From positions 1-36,222 of the forward strand of contig JAIXMF010000120.1 of NCBI GenBank assembly GCA_025201365.1: a DNA stretch of 36,222 nt, written 5' to 3'. A program made the translations under genes and the position numbers. How positions within the stretch are numbered: the first letter of the stretch is position 1; each line of letters starts with the position of its first letter. The notes below the pieces were generated by a model. That model ran no database searches. It was not told where the DNA came from and saw only the letters and a list, made by a program, of their open reading frames with translations. Source of the DNA: Syncephalis plumigaleata. Lineage: Eukaryota > Zoopagomycota > Zoopagomycetes > Zoopagales > Piptocephalidaceae. Below are positions 9,914-19,468 of this stretch, in pieces.

Positions 9914-10278
9914 TGCAATTATTGCTACCACCACTACTATTACTACTCCTTCTTGGTTCGTTCATTAGTAATCAATTCGTTTATTTCGCTTTCTTTCTCT
10001 CTCTCTTTCTCTCGCTTGAGTCGATGCATATGCGGCCATTGATATGATGTGATAGGAAAGCGACATTGATGTCTTTTGATCTACGACGATGAACTTCTAT
10101 TGGTTATCCTTGCCTTTGTGTCCATACAACAAATAGTATTATGTGTTGTCGTTTTTCTTAAACAAATTATAGTTGTGTCAACATGGATAAACAGTGTAGA
10201 AATGGTATATAAATAGAAACAGAAAATGACATATATATTTTATATGGATATATTACAAATAATAATATTAAGGATTAA
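9914..10278. other. Convergent 3' region of VAMP and KXD1
   Basis: 365 bases of shared 3' untranslated and terminator sequence. It is AT-rich with a TATATATTTTATATGGATAT stretch near 10230, and no ORF of interest is seen. Confidence 0.45.
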
Positions 10279-11095
10279 TTACAGCGCAGTATCATCATCA
10301 TCATCATCATCTCCCTCCCAGTCATCGTCACCTTCAGCTAGATAGGTGGCAGGAGGATAGAGTGCTCGAACTGTTTGATTAGCATTTGGATATCGACTAC
10401 GACACTGCTCCTTCAACGATCTAAATAATTAGTGTTAATCTATCTGTCCTTCTTGTTCTACGTAACAATGTAATAAACATTCTTACCGTAATCGACGGAA
10501 TACACCATCGAGATCTTTACGTAAAGCCAGTACAGAGGTGACATGTTGCTCGAGTCGTTTTTGCAATTCAGCATAACGTGCCTCGGCAAACTCATTGAAC
10601 GCGGCCAATGTATCATGAGTTTGGGTGGCCGTATCAAGTCTACATACACAAGTAACGAGCAACATGTTAATGCCATTTACACGAATGTATACACCATACT
10701 TACGTTTTCTCCTGTAGTGCTAGCATCTCGGCAAGTGCTTGTTCATTAAGACAGCCGGCCAATTGTGCGTTTAACACTCGACCAAGCGTGGTGCCTTCGC
10801 CAAAATCGTAGGTTGACGAGGCAGGTCGTGAGGAATAGGCAGAGTGACGAGAATTGGCGGCTGGATTGAACTCGACATCGTCACTGCCATCGGCTGTCAA
10901 TATGACACTCGGTGTATCCTGCGATATTGTCGTACGTGTTGTGCCGTTAGTCAATTCCGTACGTATCATATACTGTGCCTTGGGCACTTGTTCATCATCG
11001 TTAACGGGCAGTTCCTCGCCCGTACGACTAGATTCCGACTCGTTCAGCAAGCGACTAAGTCCGGCGGCTGCCGTCAAAGGTGGTGGCGTGGTCAT
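10279..11095 (-). CDS. KXD1: KXD1, KxDL-motif subunit of the BORC complex
   Basis: A 228-residue protein in three exons (11095-10704, 10639-10487, 10420-10279). Exons 2 and 3 encode the KxDL domain: EARYAELQKRLEQHVTSVLA then LRKDLDGVFRRLR at about 169-182 and SLKEQCRSRYP, parallel to human KXD1 KRDLDSIFRRIRTLK...HP. KXD1 belongs to BORC (and, in yeasts, BLOC-1-like complexes), which controls lysosome/endosome positioning and maturation. The roughly 130-residue N-terminal region is Ser/Thr/Asn-rich and longer than in the human protein. The C-terminus ends in an acidic run of Asp residues encoded by a GAT/GAC repeat. It is divergent with CHS5, the two starts being 348 bases apart. Confidence 0.9.
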
Positions 11096-11443
11096 TGCGT
11101 TGACTAGTATAGAGTAGAGTGGCTATTGTTCGAGTCCTACACTAATATACATACGCACGATAGATTCTACAATAAGTAAACGGAAAGTGGAAGAAATGAT
11201 CGTTTTGTGTTTGATTGGCTCATCTGACCTGTATCGCATTCTGATTGATATGGAATGGAGCATCTGTGTTTTCTTTACTCGTTGCCCTCTTACCTTGCTA
11301 CGTCGTCGCTTCGTCTACCAACAATATCTTACTATTGATGCAGCCTTAGCGAATAAGCATCCCTTTCTCCTTGACTACATATTAAGCATAGCTCGTTGAC
11401 TCTTTTCTCTTTTGTCTCTATCCCGCTTGTTTCTATTCTCAAT
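11096..11443. promoter_or_regulatory. Bidirectional promoter region of KXD1 and CHS5
   Basis: 348 bases between two divergent start codons. No TATA box stands out. A CT-rich stretch (11395-11440) directly precedes the CHS5 ATG. The ORF at 11187-11399 has no recognisable features and is taken as chance. Confidence 0.45.
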
Positions 11444-12503
11444 ATGACAGAGGCACAGACGACGTCATCCGGACCATCTCCATCTAGTCAGTCGAAAAAC
11501 GCCACTGGCGTAACACTCACTAGTCCCACTTCGCCCTACCCTGTAACTAGTGCGCGATTCACCGTTGGTAAGGTGGATGCCGGCATGGTAAGTCCAAAAG
11601 CGCTAACTATCTTTATATATAAATAATACAAGTAAGTATTAACACGCCACGCTATGCGTTATGTTCCTGTTGTAGGCCATTCTTTTGACGGAGGAAAACC
11701 AGCTCATTGAATTCCCGTCATTATTGTTGCCCGCGGGTGTCGGTGCCGGTGCCGTGGTTAACATCTCGGTAAGACGCGACAAATCAGCGGAGACCGAGGA
11801 GAGACGCGAGTTCTTCGAGTTACAAGAGCAAGTGTTACGTGAATTTGGTACGGCACCACCGGAACCACCCCATCTTCAAGTACGCTCCTGTACGCAAACA
11901 TCGATTACATTGTCGTGGACACCACTCGTGCTGAATGCTGCGGATTTACGCGCACTTGAAGTGTATCGCGATGGAGAACGCTGCCACCTTAACTTCCCCG
12001 CTCTCGAGTCACGATGGGCAAAGGTAACCGGTCTCGAGGTGGATCGCGAGTATAAATTCTACTTGAGAATGCGTACCAGTGCCGGCACTTTCACCTCGAA
12101 CACCGTTGAAGCCAAGACACACACACTAGAGAATCTAACGGGTATTCACGTGTCGTTTGGTCGATTCCAGAAACCTGCCACTAGTGGTAGCGGTAATACG
12201 CCGCTATCTCCACAAGCGCAGCAAGAACAACAGGATGCCATCGATGCCATTAAGGACTGCATCGATCGTATTGGCGCTCAATGGTCTGACGAGGTGTCGA
12301 GTGATACTACGCATCTACTGGCGCGGTATGTCGGTGGTGCATCATTTGACGCGGCAGTTCGTTGGAATATTCCAATTGTTAAACCAGAATGGCTCTTCGT
12401 TTGCGAGCAAAAGGGTCGACTACAACCGGCTGGCGCCTACTACCTTCGACGCTCGTCAACGAGTATTTCATCGAATAATCAAGCTGGATCGTCACCACGT
12501 TAA
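11444..12503 (+). CDS. CHS5: Chs5, exomer scaffold (FN3-BRCT)
   Basis: A 323-residue protein in two exons (11444-11587 and 11676-12503). The N-terminal block FTVGKVDAGM joined to AILLTEENQLIEFPSLLLP matches the dimerisation segment of yeast Chs5 ([24 protein letters not shown]). A fibronectin type III domain follows at about 108-198 (PPEPPHLQVRSCTQTSITLS, WTPL). A BRCT domain follows at about 199-300, ending NIPIVKPEWLFVCEQKGRL. In yeast this FN3-BRCT platform binds Arf1 and the ChAPs cargo adaptors to export chitin synthase Chs3 and other cargo from the trans-Golgi. The long acidic C-terminal tail of yeast Chs5 is missing: only about 20 Ser-rich residues follow the BRCT domain. The ATG at 11444 lies in a good context after a stretch without other ATGs. 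This gene is the best taxonomic marker in the window. Confidence 0.94.
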
Positions 12504-12770
12504 TGTTAGCAAGATTTTGTTTATTTGTTTCTCTTGATGTAACTGGGACAAAAGCTATTCTTTTCTATGATTGTTTATTCCGTAAACACGATACTGTATT
12601 TGCTTTACAAAGAGACAAAACATAATTATCTTGAATATCATTGCTAATGAGATAGATTGATATATATCATTACAAGATCGAATTATTTACGATTGATGAG
12701 GATATACAACAATAACAAATAATCTACTATATTATATATATGTATATGCATATGGATGTATGGATGTATA

Positions 12771-13837
12771 TTAATAACCAAATGGAATCATGCAACTAAT
12801 ACCAGGTGTAAATCCGTCAATATTCTCATAATACCAATCACTAGAGAAGCAATAGAATGAATGAATAATAAACGTTAGCTACTATACTCTTCTGTTACTC
12901 TGTCTGATTGGTATACAATCATAAAACAAACAAACAAATAAGCACATTCTCAGTTTACAACATCTTACCGTGTTCGCCAACTTCTTCCGGCCAAGTAGAA
13001 TGCAATAGCTAGAGCAACACCGTAAACAATAGCACGATGTGCAATTAGAGCAAATGCAAACCATGCCAATGCTTCAAAGTAGTAGTGTGGACAGGCAGCA
13101 CGTAGAAACCAGCCTCGCCCCGGTATACAATAGGCTTCAGCCGCGTTGTATCGTCGAATAGGATTAGGCGGTCGAAGTGTAGCTAGTATTCTATGATGAT
13201 AATGATTACCGCCCCACGCTAATAACACGAGTGGGATTGGCCAGGAAACGGCCAGGAATCGATCTTCAGCCGCAGTCGGTGGTCGATAAAGCACAGCGTA
13301 CGCGCAAACTATGCTTACTATCGCATTCCCTAGACCCATCATACCTGCCATAATCGTGCTTAACTGGCCCGAGTAACTAGAATGTATATATTGCATGAAT
13401 TAAATTACCATTGAATAGTGCTTGTCTTTGCTTACCGATGTATGAACAGCACTTCACCCAGCCGTTTAAGCTGATGTCCAATAAGAAATCCACCCACTAC
13501 GACATCATACGGAGAATGCCATGTGCCGTATCCCCAAAAGGCGCACACACATAGAATGAGTCCGCATAGATAAGTCGCGGTAAATGCTCGTCTTGGATGA
13601 CATTGTCCGCTACTGGTCATCCAGGTGCCAAAGGCATGCTCTTGAAATTTGCTATATGGAAAATTATGCTATAAACACCGCAACCGCAATAATAAACATG
13701 TTATTTGGCCATTATAGTCTACACGTCTATCTGTTATAACAGCGTATACTTACTCGGCCGGTAGCCTCCAAATAACCGAATAACGCGCCACATAGGATAA
13801 ATAGCACTGCTATTGTCCAATCTACGGTGCTTGACAT
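12771..13837 (-). CDS. Steroid 5-alpha-reductase / enoyl-reductase family membrane protein (PF02544 type)
   Basis: A 264-residue polytopic protein in four exons (13837-13754, 13668-13436, 13376-12969, 12840-12771), all phases consistent. The C-terminal half shows the family hallmarks: NHYHHRILATLRP, then CIPGRGWFLRAACPHYYFEA with the CPxYxxE core, a hydrophobic helix, and a tail ending YYENIDGFTPGISCMIPFGY. The tail mirrors the family's ...Y...F..YP...IPF ending. GHQLKRLGEVLFIHRYSG recalls Tsc13/TECR. These ER enzymes use NADPH to reduce C=C bonds in steroids, very-long-chain enoyl-CoA (Tsc13) or polyprenal (Dfg10/SRD5A3). The ubiquitin-like N-domain of Tsc13 is absent, so the substrate is left open. 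About six membrane segments can be seen. It is convergent with CHS5 and divergent from Fmt. Confidence 0.8.
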
Positions 13838-14285
13838 AGCAAAATATTCTAGTCAAATAGAGTACGTGAACACGGTAATAATATTAATCACTAAGTACAT
13901 TAGCCTCTACTATTCTATTAATCTACCTGACTTGTGTTCAACCACAGCTGCTATATATATGTACGTGTACGTGTACGTGTATAATTGCAAGCACCGCTCT
14001 TCACCTTAAGAAAATAGCGTCGAACGAAACGTAAAAGAAAACATACGAACACGCACCAGAAGAGAGGAGAATCAAAGTGTCGCTTTTTCCTAGTCGTGCA
14101 AACGTCAAGATTGGCAGTGATAATGGTGCAATGGTGTAAATCCTTACCTCTCACTCACTCACTCACTCCACAACTCATCGACGTATTTATACTTTTTTTG
14201 TTTATTTTATGATTATTATTATTTGGATATGCACTTATACAAACGAATAGCCACGCTTAGATATGGCACACTAGCGCGCGTGTAT
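13838..14285. promoter_or_regulatory. Bidirectional promoter region between the reductase and Fmt genes
   Basis: 448 bases between divergent starts. It contains a GTACGT(G) microsatellite at about 13961-13980 and a CACT repeat at about 14150-14168. No clear TATA box and no supported ORF. Confidence 0.4.
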
Positions 14286-15891
14286 ATGTCAACGGTTAGA
14301 CACGTACGACCAAGTGGCATACAAGTCTTGGGAGTACGACATTTGACAACAGAGTAAGTAGCTGCATAATAGGAACTATAGAGTTGATTCTATTCATTGT
14401 AGTTTAGAACACTAAGCAAGTCAAGCAGTAGTAACAGCAGCAATAATGGATATCGTGTGTTATTCTTTGGTAGCGACCAATTCAGTCTACCGTCGTTAAT
14501 GGCCTTGAACCATGCTTTTGGTAACTGAATCAATAATGGCATATAATAGAATAGAATAGATACTAAATTGTTTACCTTCTAGCTTCTACGGATGATACGC
14601 GTGTCAATACACTGGAAGTAGTTACACTACCAGATAGACGTACTGGTCGTGGTATGCACGTTCATTCAGGTAAAGAATTGAAATGCAGTTTATTATTATT
14701 AAATGGCCAGCACTCCTGATTGTCAATGTATATGTCAATGTATGATTCTATAGTGCCTGTCAAGGTGTATGCAGATGCATGTCAACTACCAATTCATTAT
14801 CCACCACCTAAAACTCTACGTGGTTGGCCGGTAATGATAGAGAATATATGATGAATAGTCATGCTTAGTATTATTGACGCTATTCCACCGTGTGTTAGGT
14901 GCCGGTGGCGAGTGATGGCAAACCATTTGACCTGGCTGTCGTAGTATCCTTTGGCTATTTCCTACCGGCTACATTGTTGCAGACATTTAAATGGGGCGGC
15001 ATTAATGTGCATCCTTCACTATTGCCCAAGTAAATAACTAGATATTAAGCATTATTGCAATGAACTAAACGTCATACACAGATATCGTGGTGCGGCACCA
15101 ATTCAACACGCCATCATAGATGGTATTAATGAAACGGGTGTGACGGTGCAGGAATTAGATCATCATCAATTTGACGCGGGCAACATCCTGCTTTCTGAGC
15201 GTGTAGTAAGTAGTCGAGTAGAATGACACAATATTTACTAATGCTCTCGTAGCCTATATCCTCAACAATCAGTTATAGCGAACTTGAAATAGTGCTAGCG
15301 AAGAAAGGTGCAGACATGCTATTGGAAACATTGGGTAATCTTTCCTATCTAAAAGTAACTAATAATGATAATACAAAGAGATATTGAATTCATCATGTTT
15401 AGTAATAATGATTAACCTCTATTAGAGCAATGCCGTGCGACAAGATACATCGCAAGCTACCAAGGCACCAAAGATAAAAAGAGAAATGGCCATGATCAAT
15501 TGGAATGAACATGATGCTCAATATCTCGTACGTCTTCATCGAGCAATAGGAGAAAAGGTTAGATTTCGATCATTTGCATGCGATATAGGAATGATTCATG
15601 CTAATGGCTCTTTTTGTTTGTTAATAGATTCCATTGGAAACTACTTTTCGACAGAAACATATTCAATTACGCGGTGCAATCACGGCCAGTCGACAACCAC
15701 CAGTAGATGGTCATCTAACTAAGCCGGGTACGGTTGTGTTCGCTACAGCACCCGATGCAATATTTGTCAAATGTGCCGCGGATTGGATACAATGCACACA
15801 TGTGCAAGTGGCGAACAAACGAATGATCAGCGCTAGAGAGTGGATTAATGGCTATAGTCTACGTAGTGACGAGGTTATATTTGGTATATAA
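14286..15891 (+). CDS. FMT1: Methionyl-tRNA formyltransferase, mitochondrial
   Basis: Formylates initiator Met-tRNA in mitochondria using 10-formyl-THF. Nine exons give 362 residues: 14286-14353, 14417-14520, 14583-14669, 14754-14830, 14899-15029, 15082-15205, 15253-15354, 15426-15557 and 15628-15891. The N-terminus is basic and Ser-rich, fitting a mitochondrial presequence. The Rossmann strand follows (RVLFFGSDQFSLPSL). GGINVHPSLLPKYRGAAPIQ carries the SLLPxxRG signature with the catalytic Asn148 and His150, and FDAGNIL carries the catalytic Asp. The C-terminal OB-like tRNA-binding domain is in exons 8-9 (KIPLETTFRQKHIQLRGAI, ATAPDAIFVKCAADW). All later joins are firm. The exon 1-2 join is the weak point: to keep frame I used an acceptor at CACTAAG|C (14416), so the presequence may differ. 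Confidence 0.9.
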
Positions 15892-16303
15892 ACATCTTAT
15901 AAATGACATTCTTAATTGGTAGATTAGCTTTGATGATAGGAGGGACTGATTACATTGAAGTATCATATCAAGTATATATACGGGCGAATACTTGTAAAAT
16001 TACACTAATAATTACGAAAAGGAGTGAGGATAAACAAGATGAACGGCAAGATTGGAGAATATATATAATGATTGTAAGAAGAATACATGTTGGTTACAAT
16101 AATATGATAAAGATATAATAGTAGTAATAACGGGGAAATAGATACAGATGTAGGATATATATATGTTAAAATGACTGGCCTACTAATAGTTGTTGCATAG
16201 CTGTCAATAGATACTGATAAAATACTAAATTTGACATGAGTATTGCTGTCGTTGCATTACTGATAGCGATTAGTGCATCCACGATGTTCTAGCATACCAA
16301 TGT
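15892..16303. other. Convergent 3' region of Fmt and the F-box gene
   Basis: 412 bases, strongly AT-rich, with no supported gene. The ORF at 15903-16118 is intact but featureless and is read as 3' untranslated sequence. Confidence 0.4.
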
Positions 16304-18210
16304 CTAAACAGATATCGTAGGTAATGGCAATACAGATGGATCAATGGTAGACACTACCAGTTGTGGCACATGTGATGCATTGCTGTTCCCTCGCGAATGA
16401 CTATGTCGCATACGGCGAAAGATGCGTAATCGACGTAGCAACTGTCTTGTAGATAGATTCAGTTGCGTGTCGTTCTCTTCGCTTAATCCTCGCTGATTAC
16501 CGGTATGATTATGACTGTTTGTACGTTGTAGTAACGTGCTATCCAATGGTGTCTGGGTCATTAACGGGGAGAATAACGATGTCTGTTGAATGTCCTGATA
16601 AACTGCCTATATATATATTCGCGTCAATCATCATTATTAGCAAAAGAAATGACTATATGACTAGGCCGCTTACTTTCAATGCTTGCTTGTCTAGTCCATG
16701 ACCACATGGATATTCTTTACGAACAAGACGAACAAAATAACGACAGTTTAGTGTATGCTCATTTGGATTACTAGTGCTGGAGCTAAAGGAGCGTGTTAAG
16801 AAACTAGGCAATCGGAAAACCTACAATAGCACAATCAGCCAATCAGCCAATCAGCCAATCTACAAAGGCGATCAAGCAACTCACCTGGCTAATGTAGGAT
16901 GTTGGTTGTACATGCGTAGTAATGTGATGTATGGTGGTTGCAGTGTTGTTATTGTTATTGCTATTGTTATTATTCATCAATAGACCATGGTGCTCACGAT
17001 CAATAAATAGAAAGGTCCAGATAAGCGGATGAATAAAGTCGAGTGGATCAATAGGATAAAAAGCTGTTCTCCATACATTAACGATTTGTTACTATACTAG
17101 TTGTGGTTTACTTTGATGACAACTCACCTGTTACAACATCCGGATTACACATGACATAGTCAGATCCCAGCTTTGAGACCATACGACGAAAGGTTGCATC
17201 GTGCGCAGATGGACGTGGCATACCATTGATACAAGTTCTATAGGATTATTTAGTATATATCAATAGTACGTGGAATGTGGAAATAACGTGTGCACTACCT
17301 ACCTGAGTGATTCCAGGATAGACATGCCTGCATAGGGGAAGCAACGACGTAGATTAGCCAGTGCAGTCTTTGCCGAATCATACCATAGACGACAGGTTAG
17401 CTGAGCTACGCGAATATCCTTTGGACGATGGAGACGGGAAAGAATGGCCACCACTATTTCAACTGGCAATCGTTGAGCTTTATCCGATTGTCTAGTCTTT
17501 GACGACAACGGTGTATTGGCAGCAATGACGGATGTATTCAGTGTTGGTGTTATGTCCATTAAATTACTCATTGAGTAGTCGGCATTACGAGGATCGGATA
17601 AACAAGTACGAGTTTGCTTAGCTGCCACTCTGCCGGTTTCACGTTGTATATCCGCTCGTTTTTTACTACGTCTACGATCTGACTTGTGTCCTCCTAATCG
17701 ACGTGTACAACCAAGTCCAAGCCCTAAGAAACAATGTGGCACGAGTCCCCTCACATAAGGAGAAGTCGGTTTGGTTCGGCCAAGCCTTGGTTGCCGAGAA
17801 CGGCGATACAATCTTCTAGATGTATTCTTCGCTATTCTTACACTGTTGTTGTTATTGCTACTACTATTTGTTCGTTTGCTAGTTCTATCGGTGGATAGCT
17901 GATATCCTTTTGACAATGATCGTGTTGAATTAAGTATTAATGTGACTGATTGTGATCCAGTAACCAATTGATGCAACGCAGCATGCGATGCATTCTCATC
18001 CATTTGATTTGTTGATTGACGTAATGCTAGTGCAAACTCTACAAATCCATTGACCTTATTACTATTATTGTTGTTATTGTTGTTATTACTAGACGTGGCA
18101 CCATGAACCGAGGAAGCACCACAACCAAACAAGCCAAGTGTCGATAAACGACGTAGAATATGGTTGGTCCGTGTCACACCGCAAGCTATCGAGGACTGTC
18201 GTCCATTCAT
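16304..18210 (-). CDS. F-box domain protein
   Basis: A 548-residue protein in five exons (18210-17303, 17237-17128, 17063-16885, 16820-16674, 16606-16304). The F-box lies at about residues 246-290: QRLPVEIVVAILSRLHRPKD then IRVAQLTCRLWYDSA, with the LPxEI...L..L..L..R.V...CR.W pattern. It would link a substrate to an SCF ubiquitin ligase through Skp1. The region before it is low complexity: Asn runs, Ser/Arg-rich patches and a basic stretch. The C-terminal half (GMPRPSAHDATFRRMVSKLG; AFYPIDPLDFIHPLIWTFLF) has no WD40, LRR or Kelch repeats that I can see, so the substrate class is unknown. A TATATAAA at 18768-18761 could start a long leader of about 550 nt. Confidence 0.82.
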
Positions 18211-18853
18211 GGCCTGAATATAACAAAGGAGTGTTCAAGTTTATCGGTATAGCGGAAGAAATAGGTCAGCATAGAAGAACATAAAAGACGGAAGGCAAGC
18301 AAGCAGCGACGGCTATGAGACATATACGAAGAAAAGACCGACAACCAAGTGAGATAGAAGGTAAAGAGGAAAGCGAAAGAGATGAATTGACTACTATTCG
18401 ATGGGACCAATGATTTAAAAGAAGGCGAGCATAGGAAGAGGTCTGCATATCCATCGTTGTAGTGGATACCACACCGTATTCACGATGATACTAGTTTGTG
18501 AAGAGTCAAGCCAAATAATAAGAATAAGAAAAGGGCTGATCATACACTGTGTGTGCCTTTGCACTATCCTCCTTTTCGTAAAAAATAACCTGTGACAAGG
18601 TTTGACCGTTTCCTAATGGCATAATTAAGGACAAACATAACAGTGGCAGTAGTAGTAGTAATAGTAGCATGAAATACATGCCAATGGACAATACACTGCT
18701 GTCTATGCCAATATACAATGGCAGTATTACATCTTTCATACACCTTGATAGGCACATACGTTTATATAGGAGTGTTGATGTATTAATAGTGGTTATGCGA
18801 TGAATTGATAGCTTCGCTCGAGATTAAGCTTATCCGTTTCTATTTCTACACTA
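18211..18853. other. Leader/promoter region of the F-box gene and divergent small gene
   Basis: About 640 bases. A TATATAAA motif on the minus strand at 18768-18761 suits transcription towards the F-box gene. The short minus-strand ORFs (18757-18506, 18472-18266, 18410-18207) are low-complexity hydrophobic translations and could be upstream ORFs in that leader. None is supported as a gene. Confidence 0.4.
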
Positions 18854-19090
18854 ATGGACCAGACAATCTTCGTTACGCTAATGGTTTTAGGGAACTTTGC
18901 ATTTGTCGCTGGTGTTGCCATATGTGTCTGTCGTAACGGACAGGACAGTCGCGATGGCTCATTAACATCGAGTGATGCCGTTAGCAATTACGCGATCTAT
19001 TTCCGTAATGATTCCTTTCATACAAATGCTGGTGTGCACGAGCACCAGTCATCGGTTAACACGAATGACAGTGTACATCGTATGGTCTAG
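18854..19090 (+). CDS. Small single-pass membrane protein (hypothetical)
   Basis: An intact 78-residue ORF. Residues 3-26 form one strong hydrophobic segment (TIFVTLMVLGNFAFVAGVAI then CVC), followed by a polar tail rich in Ser, Asn and His (HTNAGVHEHQSSVNTNDSVH). It has the look of an N-terminal signal anchor or an uncleaved signal peptide. I do not recognise a family. It stands alone between the F-box gene and a repeat, and no intron signals are needed. The overlapping minus-strand ORF is less protein-like. Confidence 0.4.
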   Translation: MDQTIFVTLMVLGNFAFVAGVAICVCRNGQDSRDGSLTSSDAVSNYAIYFRNDSFHTNAGVHEHQSSVNTNDSVHRMV

Positions 19091-19468
19091 TCATATTCCA
19101 TCAGTAATACATCAATTAAATGACATCCACTCTAATGATCGATCATGATAATATGCTATACCAAATTGAATAAACATACAAGCATGTATTTATTAGCAAG
19201 AACAAAAGCTAAAGACTAACAGCGCTAATCGGAAGAAGAAGACATGTAGTTTAGTAGTACATCAACAACCTTCTTGATTATATGAGTGAACTTATTTTAT
19301 AGACTACACGTGTAATAATTACACAAATGGAAGTTGCTACTGAGTTACAACCACCCTTATCCCCTCAAATCAATGAGGATTGGCTATGGGTAGTAGTAAT
19401 AGTTGTGTAGGGCCTACATTTCGTCAAACAAAAAGATGGTCGGTGAGCACACCACCTCGACTGAGTAA
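19091..19468. other. Spacer with a terminal-repeat copy
   Basis: 378 bases. It includes the degenerate terminal repeat at 19187-19246. The remainder is probably the promoter and leader of the lysine-rich protein gene. No ORF is supported. Confidence 0.4.
19187..19246 (+). repeat. Degenerate terminal repeat of a TA-flanked element (copy 3)
   Basis: ATTTATTAGCAAGAACAAAA, then GCTAAAGACTAACAGCGC and TAATCGGAAGAAGAAGACATG, followed by TA. Of the three stray copies it is closest to the right terminus of the 21032-22154 element (GACTAACTGCGCAAATTGGA...CCTG-TA). Confidence 0.55.

Noticed and set aside
14941-14955. A GTATCCTTT string in the Fmt gene that looks like a U12 donor.
   Set aside because: It encodes the conserved VVVSFGY strand and the frame stays open through the exon, so no intron is needed.
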